Shown: positions 16,696 to 25,674 of the stretch, piece after piece
Position numbering within the stretch: the stretch's first letter is position 1
How the letters are laid out: the number at the start of each line of letters is the position of its first letter
Assembly: GCF_015330125.1 (NCBI RefSeq)
Contig: NZ_JADDXR010000002.1
Span: 496,001 to 560,000, forward strand
Direction of reading: 5' to 3'
DNA length: 64,000 nt
Origin: Zobellia nedashkovskayae
GTDB lineage: Bacteria > Bacteroidota > Bacteroidia > Flavobacteriales > Flavobacteriaceae
The notes under the pieces: generated by a model
What the model was told of the DNA's origin: nothing
The model's input: the letters and a program-made list of their open reading frames with translations, nothing else
The model's database searches: none
Position numbers and translations under genes: made by a program

Positions 16696-18480
16696 TTACA
16701 TACGTTCTGGAACGTCAATACCTAAAAGTTCAAAAGCCGATGCCACTACATCACTAACTTTCTGGGAAAGCTGTACACGTAGCACTTTTTTCTGGTCATC
16801 CGTTTCGCCTAGAATTGAAACTTGTTGGTAAAACGAGTTAAATTCCTTTACCAAATCATAAGTATAATTAGCAATCAGAGCCGGACTGTAGTTGTCTGCC
16901 GCTAATTGAATTATTTCAGGATATAATTGCAACTGCTTAATAAGCTCTTTTTCTTTGGTATGTAATTCCCCAATAGCGCTAATCTCTACATCTGCGCTAG
17001 TGTCAAAATCAGCCTTTCTTAAGATAGACTGAATACGTGCATAGGTGTATTGTATAAACGGACCAGTATTCCCTTGAAAATCCACAGATTCTTCAGGGTC
17101 AAAAAGAATACGTTTTTTAGGGTCTACTTTTAGAATGTAATATTTAAGCGCTCCAAGACCAATCAACTTATAAAGTACATTTTTCTCATCATCCGAGTAA
17201 CCTTCCAACTTACCTAAATCTTCGGATATTTGAGCTGCAGTGCTCGTCATATCGTTCATTAAGTCATCTGCATCTACAACGGTCCCTTCCCTACTCTTCA
17301 TTTTACCACTTGGTAAATCCACCATTCCATAGCTTAAATGGTGTAAGTTTTCCGACCAAGAGAAACCTAATTTTTTCAAGATCAAGAACAACACTTTAAA
17401 GTGATAATCTTGCTCATTACCCACAGTATATACCATACCGCCAACATCTGGATAATCTTTTACCCTTTGGATTGCCGTACCTATATCTTGGGTCATGTAA
17501 ACCGCTGTACCATCTGACCGGAGTACAATTTTCTCATCAAGACCTTCTTCCGTAAGATCAATCCAAACGCTACCATCTTCTTTTTTATAGAAAATACCTT
17601 TTTCAAGTCCGCCAGCAACAACATCTTTACCTAACAAATAAGTATCGCTTTCATAGTAAAGCGTATCAAAATCTACTCCTAGGTTTTTATAAGTAACATC
17701 AAAACCCTTATAAACCCAACCGTTCATCTCTTTCCAAAGCGAAACTACTTCTTCATCACCCGCTTCCCATTTTTGAAGCATTTCTTGAGCTTCTAAAAGA
17801 ATGGGAGCTTCTTTTTCGGCTACCTTTTTATCGGTTCCGTTAGCCACCATTTCAGCAATTTCTACTTTGTAAGCCTTGTCAAAAGCAACGTAATAGTTAC
17901 CAACAAGCTTATCTCCTTTTAAACCTGTACTTTCTGGAGTTTCACCGTTACCAAAACGCTGCCACGCCAACATACTTTTACAAATATGAATACCACGGTC
18001 GTTAATGATTTGGGTCTTATATACTTTCTTTCCAGAGGCTTTCAAAATTTCGGCAACAGAATATCCTAAGAGGTTATTTCTTATATGCCCTAAATGCAAC
18101 GGTTTATTGGTGTTTGGCGAAGAATATTCAACCATTACGGCATTACTATCCTCTTGGGGCACAAAACCATAGGTTTCATTATTTTTTATCTCATTAAAAA
18201 AATCAAGATAAAAAGCATCTCCAATAACAATGTTCAAAAAACCTTTAACCACATTGAAACCGGTAACCTCAGCTACTTCTTTTTCTAAATAAGCGCCTAT
18301 TTGTTCACCTATCTGAACTGGGTTTCCTTTAACGAAACGAAGCATTGGGAATACCACAACGGTAACATCACCTTCAAAATCCTTTCTGGTCGGTTGAAAT
18401 TCTACCGATGGTAGTTCTATTTTAAAAATAGCTGCAACAGCTTCCTTAACCTTGGCTTCTAAAATTGCTTGGATACCCAT
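16696..18480 (-). CDS. argS: Arginyl-tRNA synthetase
   Basis: About 594 residues, class I aminoacyl-tRNA synthetase charging tRNA-Arg. It has the N-terminal ArgRS additional domain (1-100), the HIGH-type motif as HLGH in NTNKPLHLGHIRNNLLG, a KMSKS-equivalent region DLPSGKMKSREGTVV and the C-terminal DALR anticodon-binding domain ending in LLGIDVPERM. The start at ATG 18480 is preferred over TTG 18504 because a TAGTTTTG -7 box (18502-18509) covers that TTG and the sequence MGIQAILEAKVKEAV is the normal beginning. Confidence 0.96.
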   Translation of the reverse strand: MGIQAILEAKVKEAVAAIFKIELPSVEFQPTRKDFEGDVTVVVFPMLRFVKGNPVQIGEQIGAYLEKEVAEVTGFNVVKGFLNIVIGDAFYLDFFNEIKNNETYGFVPQEDSNAVMVEYSSPNTNKPLHLGHIRNNLLGYSVAEILKASGKKVYKTQIINDRGIHICKSMLAWQRFGNGETPESTGLKGDKLVGNYYVAFDKAYKVEIAEMVANGTDKKVAEKEAPILLEAQEMLQKWEAGDEEVVSLWKEMNGWVYKGFDVTYKNLGVDFDTLYYESDTYLLGKDVVAGGLEKGIFYKKEDGSVWIDLTEEGLDEKIVLRSDGTAVYMTQDIGTAIQRVKDYPDVGGMVYTVGNEQDYHFKVLFLILKKLGFSWSENLHHLSYGMVDLPSGKMKSREGTVVDADDLMNDMTSTAAQISEDLGKLEGYSDDEKNVLYKLIGLGALKYYILKVDPKKRILFDPEESVDFQGNTGPFIQYTYARIQSILRKADFDTSADVEISAIGELHTKEKELIKQLQLYPEIIQLAADNYSPALIANYTYDLVKEFNSFYQQVSILGETDDQKKVLRVQLSQKVSDVVASAFELLGIDVPERM

Positions 18481-18501
18481 AAAATCTTTCGTTTCAGGCT
18501 G

Positions 18502-18509
18502 CAAAACTA
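18502..18509 (-). promoter_or_regulatory. Candidate -7 element of argS
   Basis: Minus-strand TAGTTTTG, full match to TAnnTTTG, 22-29 bases before the argS ATG. No clear TTG at the -33 distance. It rules out the upstream TTG codon as translation start if real. Confidence 0.45.
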
Positions 18510-18595
18510 ATCATTTTTTATGCTTTTACCGTAAGACGGGCTGTAATGGCTTCGCTTTTCTTTAACTTTATGGAAATGTAGCCCTATGGGCCAAT

Positions 18596-18603
18596 TAGTT
18601 TTG
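18596..18603 (+). promoter_or_regulatory. Candidate -7 element of the divergent small gene
   Basis: TAGTTTTG on the plus strand, full match to TAnnTTTG, ending 15 bases before ATG 18619. The -33 box is poor. If used, translation must start at 18619 and not at the in-frame ATG 18586. Confidence 0.4.
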
Positions 18604-18618
18604 CAAAAAAGACCCCAC

Positions 18619-19044
18619 ATGCTTTTAAACGTATCATACACAGACAAACAGGTTACTAAAAAGATAGACGAAGCTGTAGGCAAGCCCTTTAAGCTTAGAG
18701 AACGTTGGGATATGGGTGGGATTGGCTCGCCTAGATTGTTCATAACGGAGACTAGTGTTGAAATAAGAAATCTGCTTATTTTAGATAACAATCGTGATCA
18801 GTGTAATATAGAGCTTCGCCCTAATGGAATTATTGTTCGCTTTAGGTCATTATTGGATACCTTTGCTTTGGTCATTCCGTTTTACAAACTCACTTTATAT
18901 AAAGGCGATATTGGAATTTATTCGATATATCGAGACCATTATTTTATAAAAGTAAAAGCCGATACAAAGGCTATTCAGAAATTCTTTATTAAACTTCAGA
19001 ACTACAGAGCAGATAATGCCCCAACCTCAATTGAAGACCTATAA
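18619..19044 (+). CDS. Conserved hypothetical protein, unknown function
   Basis: About 141 residues from ATG 18619 (an alternative ATG at 18586 would add 11). No signal peptide; alternating hydrophobic strands (LFITETSVEIRNLLIL, ELRPNGIIVRF, FALVIPFYKLTLYKG, SIYRDHYFIKVKAD) suggest a small beta-rich domain like a PH or GRAM fold, an inference from pattern only. A C-terminal helix (KAIQKFFIKLQNYRAD) follows. The gene is 14 bases before an SDR-family gene and presumably co-transcribed with it. I do not recognise a named family. Confidence 0.7.
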   Translation: MLLNVSYTDKQVTKKIDEAVGKPFKLRERWDMGGIGSPRLFITETSVEIRNLLILDNNRDQCNIELRPNGIIVRFRSLLDTFALVIPFYKLTLYKGDIGIYSIYRDHYFIKVKADTKAIQKFFIKLQNYRADNAPTSIEDL

Positions 19045-19058
19045 CACGTAAATAAAAC

Positions 19059-20486
19059 ATGAAGATACTCCTAACAGGTGCCAACGGCTATATTGGTATG
19101 CGCTTACTACCTCAGTTATTAGAAATGGGCCATGAAGTTGTGTGTACTGTGCGTGATGAAGCTCGGTTTTCTATTGATAAAGAAACGCGGGCGCAGATTG
19201 AAGTTCTAGAAGTCGATTTTTTGAAAGAGGTTGAGCCGTTTAAAATCCCAAAAGATATTGATGCCGCTTATTTCTTGATTCACTCTATGAGCTCGTCAAT
19301 ACAAGATTTTGATACGTTAGAAGCAAAAACGGCGGAAAACTTCAATGCCTACCTAAGCGAAACTCAAGTAAAGCAAGTTATTTATCTGAGCGGTATTGTT
19401 AATGAGGAAAATCTCTCTAAACACCTCTGGTCTCGTAAAAATGTAGAACGCATACTTTACGAAGGTCCTTTTGACCTTACCGTATTACGCGCCGGTATTA
19501 TTGTGGGTTCTGGTAGTTCATCATTTGAAATCATACGTGACCTCTGCGAGAAACTACCTTTTATGATAACGCCTAAATGGGTTTTAACCAAAACTCAACC
19601 CATAGCCATACGTGACATCCTCAGTTTTTTAACAGGTGTTCTGGGCAATGAAAAAACATATAACGATTCTTTTGATATTGCCGGACCAGATGTTCTTACC
19701 TACAAGCAAATGCTTGAGCAGTACGCAGAAGTCCGTGGATTTAAAAATTATATTCTTACGGTTCCTATAATGACCCCAAAACTATCTAGTTACTGGCTTT
19801 ATTTTGTAACCTCAACTTCGTACAAATTAGCATTGAACCTCGTGGACAGCATGAAGATAGAGGTCATTGCCAAGGACAAAAGATTACAAGAACTATTAAA
19901 CCTTAAACCACACACCTACAAAGAGGCAATTGATTTAGCCTTTAAAAAGATAGAGCAAAACCTAGTCGTAAGCAGCTGGAAGGACAGTATGGTAAGCGGC
20001 CGCTTTAAAAAGAACTTGGAAAAATACATTCAAGTTCCTAAATATGGTGTTCTAAAAGATGAGAAAAAAGTAAAAGTAGATAATCCAGAACAGGTCTTAA
20101 AAAACATCTGGAAAATTGGTGGTAAAACCGGTTGGTACTATGGAAATTGGCTTTGGAAAATTCGTGGAATTATTGATAAATTTTCTGGTGGCGTAGGCCT
20201 ACGCCGTGGGCGAACGCATCCTGATAAGATTTATGCCGGTGATTCATTAGATTTTTGGCGTGTTCTCCTTGCCGATAAAAAAGCGAAACGTCTATTACTT
20301 TTTGCTGAAATGAAACTACCGGGAGAAGCTTGGCTAGAGTTTAAAATTGATGAAAACAATGTACTCCACCAAACCGCAACTTTTAGACCTAGAGGCTTAA
20401 AAGGGCGATTGTACTGGTATAGCATTGTACCTCTTCATTACTTTATCTTTGGTGGCATGATCCGTAATATTGCTAAAGCAAAATGA
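19059..20486 (+). CDS. SDR family NAD(P)-binding protein with C-terminal DUF2867
   Basis: A 475-residue cytoplasmic protein. Residues 1-300 are an atypical short-chain dehydrogenase / NmrA-like Rossmann domain: GANGYIGMRLLPQL at about 7-20, DAAYFLIHSMSSS near 70 and LRAGIIVGSGSSSFE near 145. Residues about 310-470 are DUF2867 (VGLRRGRTHPDKIYAGDSLDFWRV, LFAEMKLPGEAWLEFKID, YWYSIVPLHYFIFGGM). This fused form is widespread in Bacteroidota but its substrate is not established; one could imagine a polyketide- or lipid-related role. The following gene starts within its last codon (ATGA overlap), indicating an operon. Confidence 0.9.
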   Translation: MKILLTGANGYIGMRLLPQLLEMGHEVVCTVRDEARFSIDKETRAQIEVLEVDFLKEVEPFKIPKDIDAAYFLIHSMSSSIQDFDTLEAKTAENFNAYLSETQVKQVIYLSGIVNEENLSKHLWSRKNVERILYEGPFDLTVLRAGIIVGSGSSSFEIIRDLCEKLPFMITPKWVLTKTQPIAIRDILSFLTGVLGNEKTYNDSFDIAGPDVLTYKQMLEQYAEVRGFKNYILTVPIMTPKLSSYWLYFVTSTSYKLALNLVDSMKIEVIAKDKRLQELLNLKPHTYKEAIDLAFKKIEQNLVVSSWKDSMVSGRFKKNLEKYIQVPKYGVLKDEKKVKVDNPEQVLKNIWKIGGKTGWYYGNWLWKIRGIIDKFSGGVGLRRGRTHPDKIYAGDSLDFWRVLLADKKAKRLLLFAEMKLPGEAWLEFKIDENNVLHQTATFRPRGLKGRLYWYSIVPLHYFIFGGMIRNIAKAK

Positions 20487-21382
20487 ATAGAAAACGATTA
20501 GTCTTTTTCCTAGTAAGTTTGGTAACCCTAACATTTGCGTATGGACAGAATACGGAATTAAGTAAATTGGAAATCCCAAAAATGGCTCCTTCTGGCTATG
20601 AGTCCGTTCTTACAACAAAACTCAACAAGCCTTTACAACCAGGTACAGCTTATGAAATTGGTTTTTGGATTTTTGGTCGTCAATTGCCAGATCAAAGTTA
20701 TTCTTACCCTATAGCCGTATTCCCATCTAGCAAGACAATAGTTACTGATGGTATTTTAGATATTGTAGAATCTGTTCAACCTTCGCCTACATTAGAGGTC
20801 AATCCACCACCTAGCTTTGCTACTCGCGGCCATTTTACTTTTATAGTTAGACCAGATAAAGTTTATGACCATTTAACTGTGGCTCTTGGAAATAAAGATA
20901 TTATCCCATCACCTATCGATTTTAAAAAAGACATTACAGTCATAGGTGTTTTTGCCAAACAGCTTCCTTTTAGACCAAAAGGTAAAACTATTCTTTCCAA
21001 AAAAGTTGGTATCAAAAAAACAGCAATACCTACCAAAATTGCCGAACGCAAATTAATAGACAGTAAAAAGAGTTACACCGTCTCAGAAAACAATATTAAG
21101 TTGGGTCTTTATGATCATCGCAGAATAGATAATGATATTGTCACCATTTATTTGAATGGAAAAATAGCCGTTGAACATGTACAACTGAAAAGCAAAAAGC
21201 AATTTTTTGACCTCACATTAGAACCAGGGCAAAACATAATAACCTTACATGCCGAAAATTTAGGTGAGGTTGCCCCTAATACTGCCGCTATTCTAATTAA
21301 AACAGAAACAGAAGAATTCATGGCCGTATTGGAATCTGATTTAGGACAAAGTTCTTATTTTAAACTCCTCTATGAGAAGTAA
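20483..21382 (+). CDS. Exported protein of unknown function with C-terminal beta domain
   Basis: A 299-residue protein with signal peptide MNRKRLVFFLVSLVTLTFAYG and cleavage near YGQ. The first half (GTAYEIGFWIFGRQLPDQSY...) resembles a structural beta domain. The last 100 residues (IKLGLYDHRRIDNDIVTIYLNGKI ... ITLHAENLGEVAPNTAAILI, split here) match a beta-sandwich module common at the ends of Bacteroidota cell-surface proteins, with the D-x-D-I-V-T-I-x-L-N-G motif. It overlaps the SDR gene by four bases. Role unknown; a periplasmic or outer-membrane-associated location is likely. Confidence 0.75.
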   Translation: MNRKRLVFFLVSLVTLTFAYGQNTELSKLEIPKMAPSGYESVLTTKLNKPLQPGTAYEIGFWIFGRQLPDQSYSYPIAVFPSSKTIVTDGILDIVESVQPSPTLEVNPPPSFATRGHFTFIVRPDKVYDHLTVALGNKDIIPSPIDFKKDITVIGVFAKQLPFRPKGKTILSKKVGIKKTAIPTKIAERKLIDSKKSYTVSENNIKLGLYDHRRIDNDIVTIYLNGKIAVEHVQLKSKKQFFDLTLEPGQNIITLHAENLGEVAPNTAAILIKTETEEFMAVLESDLGQSSYFKLLYEK

Positions 21383-21447
21383 TGGATAGGTTAGATACTA
21401 AATGCGACTAATGCGCAAAACTACCTCCAAAACCGAATGGACATTTC

Positions 21448-22938
21448 ATGAAACATCTAAAGAACCCCTTACTTTCTGTCTCTATTGGCATTATCCTAAT
21501 TTTTACCCTGGTAGTGTTCTTTGCCACAGAAGCAAGCTACGAAGCTATTGAGACAGCATCAATGTGGGTTCGGAACTATTTTGGTTTCTTCTATCTATAT
21601 TTAGGTCTGGGATGTGTATTGTTCTTATTGGCGATAGCATTTTCTCCCTTCGGAAAAATTAAGCTTGGTAAGAAAAACTCAAAACCCGAATATTCTCTTT
21701 GGGCATGGACGGCCATGCTTTACAGTGCCGGAATGGGTTCTGGCATTTTATTACGTGCGGTTCAGGAACCTGTTTTCATGCAACAACATCCGCCTTATCA
21801 ATCAGATTTACAACCCGAAATATTAGCACTAGAATTTACTTTTTATCAATGGGGTTTTACAGCTTGGGCCTTTTACGGGCTTTTTGCCATGGTAGTAGGG
21901 TATGCACTTTTTGTTAGAAAAAAGAAAGTACGGGTAAGCTCTACTATAGAAGATAGTATTTCTTATCCTGTTGCAAAAAGTGGAATTGACATCATGACTA
22001 TTATAACTACTGTTTTTGGTCTTATAGCTGCCATTGGTCTAGGCACCACACAAATAAACGGAGGCCTCAACCATGTCTTTACCACTAATTTTGGGGTAAC
22101 CACTACCCTACTTTTAGCCGTTCTAATATCTGCAATTGCATTTTATTCTGCTTGGCAAGGGGTAACTAAAGGAATCCAAATTATTTCAAAAGTTAATATC
22201 GTTATTACAACGCTCCTATTGTTATTTGTTGTCCTGATGAGTGATATTACCGGAATATTAACTGCTTTTGGTACAGCTACCCTGAACTACCTTATTGACT
22301 TTGTTCCTATGAGCTTGGCTTACGGAAGTTATCACCCTGGTATGGCTTTCTTAACCGATTGGACTTTTTATTACTGGGCCTTTTGGATTGCATGGGCTCC
22401 GTTTACAGGTATCTTCATTGCTAGAATTTCTAAAGGGCGTACTTTAAGACAACTTCTCTTGGGCGTTCTAATCATCCCTTCCTTGGGTACATTTTTTTGG
22501 TTCTCGGTTTTTGGGACCTCAGCTTTTGAACTTATTGAATCATGGGGCTCTTATAATAATGAGTTTGGAAATGTCTTCTCATCCATTTTTGTGTTTTTTG
22601 GAAACTACCCTATAGCCACCCTATTGAATTTCACAACCATCTTTTTACTTATCAGTTTTTTGGTGACCTCAGTAGATTCTGCCGTATTCGTGTTAAGCAT
22701 GTTTACGGACCATGGTAAAAAGGACCCTAATAAAAAGCATAGACTTATTTGGGCCGTTTTTATTTTGATGGCTACCATGTCCTTACTTCTTCTAGGAAAT
22801 GCCAAACCTGACATAGATGTACTTACCGCTGTACAAAAGCTCTTAATTGTAACCTCTTTACCATTTGCACTTTTTATGGTGTATATGGCTGGAGCTTTTG
22901 TATGGGAACTTATGAATAGAAAAGAAAAGCTGACATAA
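21448..22938 (+). CDS. BCCT family transporter
   Basis: A 496-residue inner-membrane carrier with 12 predicted helices. The family signature is visible: WTFYYWAFWIAWAPFTGIFIARISKGRT near residue 305-332 (shown in two parts: WTFYYWAFWIAW, APFTGIFIARISKGRT), together with YSAGMGSGILLRAVQEP near 90-105. Members import betaine, choline, carnitine or similar compounds using Na+ or H+. The short N- and C-termini argue against an osmosensing BetP-type tail. Exact substrate cannot be told; compatible-solute uptake would suit a marine organism. It stands alone between an unknown exported protein and a small ORF. Confidence 0.92.
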   Translation: MKHLKNPLLSVSIGIILIFTLVVFFATEASYEAIETASMWVRNYFGFFYLYLGLGCVLFLLAIAFSPFGKIKLGKKNSKPEYSLWAWTAMLYSAGMGSGILLRAVQEPVFMQQHPPYQSDLQPEILALEFTFYQWGFTAWAFYGLFAMVVGYALFVRKKKVRVSSTIEDSISYPVAKSGIDIMTIITTVFGLIAAIGLGTTQINGGLNHVFTTNFGVTTTLLLAVLISAIAFYSAWQGVTKGIQIISKVNIVITTLLLLFVVLMSDITGILTAFGTATLNYLIDFVPMSLAYGSYHPGMAFLTDWTFYYWAFWIAWAPFTGIFIARISKGRTLRQLLLGVLIIPSLGTFFWFSVFGTSAFELIESWGSYNNEFGNVFSSIFVFFGNYPIATLLNFTTIFLLISFLVTSVDSAVFVLSMFTDHGKKDPNKKHRLIWAVFILMATMSLLLLGNAKPDIDVLTAVQKLLIVTSLPFALFMVYMAGAFVWELMNRKEKLT

Positions 22939-23188
22939 AACTGAGGCTTTCTATTGCCTAACCTTATTGTTCAACAAATTCATTGCCCTTTCCCGTTGAT
23001 TTTCCGATGCTCAGAAACCCCTGTAAAAACAAGGTTCTCGATGAAGTGTTTTAAATCTCCGATAAGCCAAAATGCTATTCAACAAAAAATTAAACTTTGA
23101 CATCGGAAAAATGTCATTTGGCAACAAACGCGTTTTTTGAGTTAATAGTCGCCGTAAATTAGCTTCAGAAATAAAAACCCCCACCGTC

Positions 23189-23338
23189 ATGAACAAGAAA
23201 TTAAAAAGCCTACTTTATTTAGCCAGTTTTGTTACAGCAGTAATTATTTATAATAATGAGAACAAAAGTCAACAAACAGAGCATGCGGTGGCAGACGTTA
23301 CTATAGAACAAGTTTCAACCCAACACGGATTGAACTAA
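23189..23338 (+). CDS. Small membrane-anchored or exported peptide (49 aa)
   Basis: A 49-codon ORF: MNKKLKSLLYLASFVTAVII then a hydrophilic tail (YNNENKSQQTEHAVADVTIE...) ending HGLN. A positively charged start, one hydrophobic segment (about 8-21) and no lipobox suggest a single-pass membrane peptide or a secreted peptide. A perfect hairpin terminator follows about 75 bases later, which supports an independent transcript. No family recognised. The complete 250-base region between the BCCT gene and this ORF shows nothing else. Confidence 0.55.
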   Translation: MNKKLKSLLYLASFVTAVIIYNNENKSQQTEHAVADVTIEQVSTQHGLN

Positions 23339-23413
23339 AAAATATTATGAAGACTATTTAGGTTTCCCAAAAGCCTAAATGTTTTCACCTCGAACATTCC
23401 TACTTAAAATGCG

Positions 23414-23446
23414 AAAAGGACCTAGATATATCTAGGTCCTTTTTTT
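23414..23446 (+). terminator. Bidirectional Rho-independent terminator
   Basis: 15-base arms (23414-23428 and 23429-23443) are a perfect palindrome containing GGACCTAGATA; the plus strand continues with more T to 23446. It separates the small-peptide transcript from the convergent LytTR regulator gene and can serve both. Confidence 0.88.
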
Positions 23447-23485
23447 ATTCTTGTTTCTATTCTAGTCCCCTTCGGATACAAATAT

Positions 23486-24181
23486 TTAGAACAATTCTTG
23501 TTTTACTGCATCAAAATATTGAGCACTAACAGGTATTTCCTTATCGCCTATATAAATATCTCGCCCTTTTAAAGCAGTTACTTTATTTCGATTTACAATA
23601 TAGGAACGATGAACACGCATAAACTGGTCTTCTGGTAAAATATCCAATAACTTTTTTAGTGACTGCAAGCTCATTAGCTTTTTATCTCCTATATAAAAAT
23701 TGACATATTCACTATCGCTTTCAATGTAGAGAATATCGTTATACTTTAGTTTATGAAGGTCATAGCCAGACTTTACGGTAATACTGTCATTACCTGATGA
23801 TGCCTTTCCAATGTCAGCTTCATCTTGGTTGGGTTTTGCTTTGTTCACCGCAGCCAAAAATCGCTCAAAAGTGATGGGTTTTAAAAGGTAGTCAAGCGCA
23901 TTAAGTTCAAAGCCTTCAAGAGCATACTCAGAATAAGCAGTGGTAAAAATAACTTGGATATGACCAGGAACCAACTTGGCAAAATCAGTACCTTTTATTT
24001 CTGGCATCTGGATATCTAGAAAAAGCAAATCTACTTTTTCATCTTTCATAATCTGTAGTGCTTCCAAAGGGTTGGCCACTTCCGCTACGAGCGTTAAAAA
24101 ATCTAATCGCTCTATATAGCTTTTTAATAGGCCACGCGCCAATTCTTCATCATCTACAACAATACATTTAATGGGTTCCAT
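23486..24181 (-). CDS. LytTR-family response regulator
   Basis: A 231-residue two-component regulator. The receiver domain (1-120) has the acidic pair in VVDDEE, phosphoacceptor Asp56 in LLFLDIQMPEIKG, Thr in TTAYSEYALEGF and Lys in LLKPI. The LytTR DNA-binding domain (about 132-231) has the usual LYIESDSEYVNFYIGDKK and FMRVHRSYIVNRNKVTAL. Its start overlaps the histidine kinase gene by 14 bases, so they form one unit. LytTR proteins bind direct repeats spaced by two helical turns; a candidate is 25233-25259 upstream of the kinase. Confidence 0.95.
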   Translation of the reverse strand: MEPIKCIVVDDEELARGLLKSYIERLDFLTLVAEVANPLEALQIMKDEKVDLLFLDIQMPEIKGTDFAKLVPGHIQVIFTTAYSEYALEGFELNALDYLLKPITFERFLAAVNKAKPNQDEADIGKASSGNDSITVKSGYDLHKLKYNDILYIESDSEYVNFYIGDKKLMSLQSLKKLLDILPEDQFMRVHRSYIVNRNKVTALKGRDIYIGDKEIPVSAQYFDAVKQELF

Positions 24182-25202
24182 TTAAACTTATGCTAAGGTT
24201 TACGGTATAATTTTCTGGGGTCTGTTCAATAATTAACTCATGCTTGTTAGGGTACAGAATTTCTAAGCGTTTCTTTACATTTTCTAATCCAATACCGCCT
24301 ACTTTATCCTTTTGAGCAGGCATTTTAGAGACGCTATTGGCAACATGAAAATCTATTTTATGCTCATCAGAATGTACTTTTATATCCAAATATCCATCTG
24401 CCACGTGATCAATATTACCATGTTTGAGAGCATTCTCTACAAAAGGAATAAATATCATGGGCGCTATCATTGCACCAGAATTGGACACTTGAAAATCTGT
24501 CTTTATCGGGAATGGTTTACTACTCTTTAACCGAAACAAATCTAAGTAATTACGAATGTAAGCAATCTCCTTTTTAATAGGTACTGTTGGCTGTTCGCAT
24601 TCATACAACACATACCTCAACATTTCTGACAATGTTCCTATACTTTCCTGTGTTTTATTAGAATCAATTACAGATAACGCATAAATATTATTAAGCGAAT
24701 TGAATAAAAAATGGGGGTTTATCTGAGATTTTAAAAACTTCAATTCCATCTGAAGGTTTTCATTCTTATTCCTTATGGTCTCCTCTTCTTTCTTTTGTGC
24801 AAACAAAAAAGTTTCTACAAAAGTAGCAAGCACATAAGCAATGGAAAGAATTAAAAACTGTATAAATATTTGAGGAGGGCCTAAGGGCGGGCCTCCTCCT
24901 CTAGGTGCACCTCTCATTGGTGGAGGAATACCACCTACTCGTAAAGCAGGGTTTTCTGAAATTAAAAAGGAGCAAAAAACAATAAGTAACAAGGAGGTAA
25001 TCCCAAACAGTAAATACTTTTTCTTGAATAAGAGCGCTGGTGCCGTTATATAAATCAATACGGCAATAACAACAATCTGCATTATAAAAGAAAGTGTGTT
25101 TTTCTCTAAAAAATTATTGTCTTCATTGAGCAACAGCCAAGCCATAAGCCATACTGCTAGCCACAAGAAAACATGAAAAAGAAAGCGATAGGTTTGTTTC
25201 AT
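24168..25202 (-). CDS. LytS-type sensor histidine kinase
   Basis: A 344-residue membrane kinase of the His_kinase/HATPase (YehU-like) class. Four hydrophobic segments (about 9-26, 39-56, 63-81, 112-132). Between helices 3 and 4 is an unusual Pro/Gly/Arg-rich loop at 89-111 (PPPMRGAPRGGGPPLGPP). The phosphoacceptor is His164 in SQINPHFLFNSLNNIYAL; the ATP-binding end shows VENALKHG and GGIGLENVKKRL. No periplasmic sensor domain other than the loops. It is paired with the downstream LytTR regulator and divergent from an EF-hand gene. Confidence 0.94.
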   Translation of the reverse strand: MKQTYRFLFHVFLWLAVWLMAWLLLNEDNNFLEKNTLSFIMQIVVIAVLIYITAPALLFKKKYLLFGITSLLLIVFCSFLISENPALRVGGIPPPMRGAPRGGGPPLGPPQIFIQFLILSIAYVLATFVETFLFAQKKEEETIRNKNENLQMELKFLKSQINPHFLFNSLNNIYALSVIDSNKTQESIGTLSEMLRYVLYECEQPTVPIKKEIAYIRNYLDLFRLKSSKPFPIKTDFQVSNSGAMIAPMIFIPFVENALKHGNIDHVADGYLDIKVHSDEHKIDFHVANSVSKMPAQKDKVGGIGLENVKKRLEILYPNKHELIIEQTPENYTVNLSISLNGTH

Positions 25203-25232
25203 ACTACAAATTAAGGTAATTATTTCTCAGTG

Positions 25233-25276
25233 AAACCCAAAAACGACCATTCAAAACCCGTTAAAGAATGGGGTTT
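25233..25276. repeat. AAACCC repeats between divergent kinase and EF-hand genes
   Basis: AAACCC occurs at 25233-25238 and 25254-25259, exactly 21 bases apart, and inverted as GGGTTT at 25271-25276. Twenty-one-base periodicity is what LytTR regulators require. The motif is short, so chance is possible. Confidence 0.3.
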
Positions 25277-25395
25277 ACTGAGCAGAATACAGCATTCACT
25301 TAAAAGCTCTCGTCACTTACCAATTGGTGTCATACCGCATATAACCTTTGCCCACCTTTGTAATCACAAATACAAACAATTTAAAATTAAAAATC

Positions 25396-25674
25396 ATGAA
25401 AAAAAGTTCATTTTATACTGCAATCGCAACAGCAACTCTTACCCTTATTACCATTCAAACAGGCTTTGCTCAGGAGAAAGGCAAACAAGAACCACCATCA
25501 GCAACTGAATTAATAAAAGAGATGGATGCTAATGAAGATGGAAAATTATCTAAAGACGAATTAAAAGGCCCTATTAAAAATGACTTTGCAACAATAGACA
25601 CTGACGAAGACGGCTTTCTTTCTCTTGAAGAATTAAAAAATGCACCAAAGCCTAAGAGAGGTAAAAAGCAATAA
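25396..25674 (+). CDS. Exported EF-hand protein
   Basis: A 92-residue protein from ATG 25396: signal peptide MKKSSFYTAIATATLTLITI with cleavage near GFAQ. The mature part has two EF-hand loops, DANEDGKLSKDE and DTDEDGFLSLEE, each with the canonical D-x-[ND]-x-DG-x-[LF]-x-x-x-E calcium ligands, and a basic tail (KPKRGKKQ). It likely binds Ca2+ in the periplasm or outside the cell. It is divergent from a LytTR two-component pair, which may control it or be controlled by it (inference). Confidence 0.88.
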   Translation: MKKSSFYTAIATATLTLITIQTGFAQEKGKQEPPSATELIKEMDANEDGKLSKDELKGPIKNDFATIDTDEDGFLSLEELKNAPKPKRGKKQ

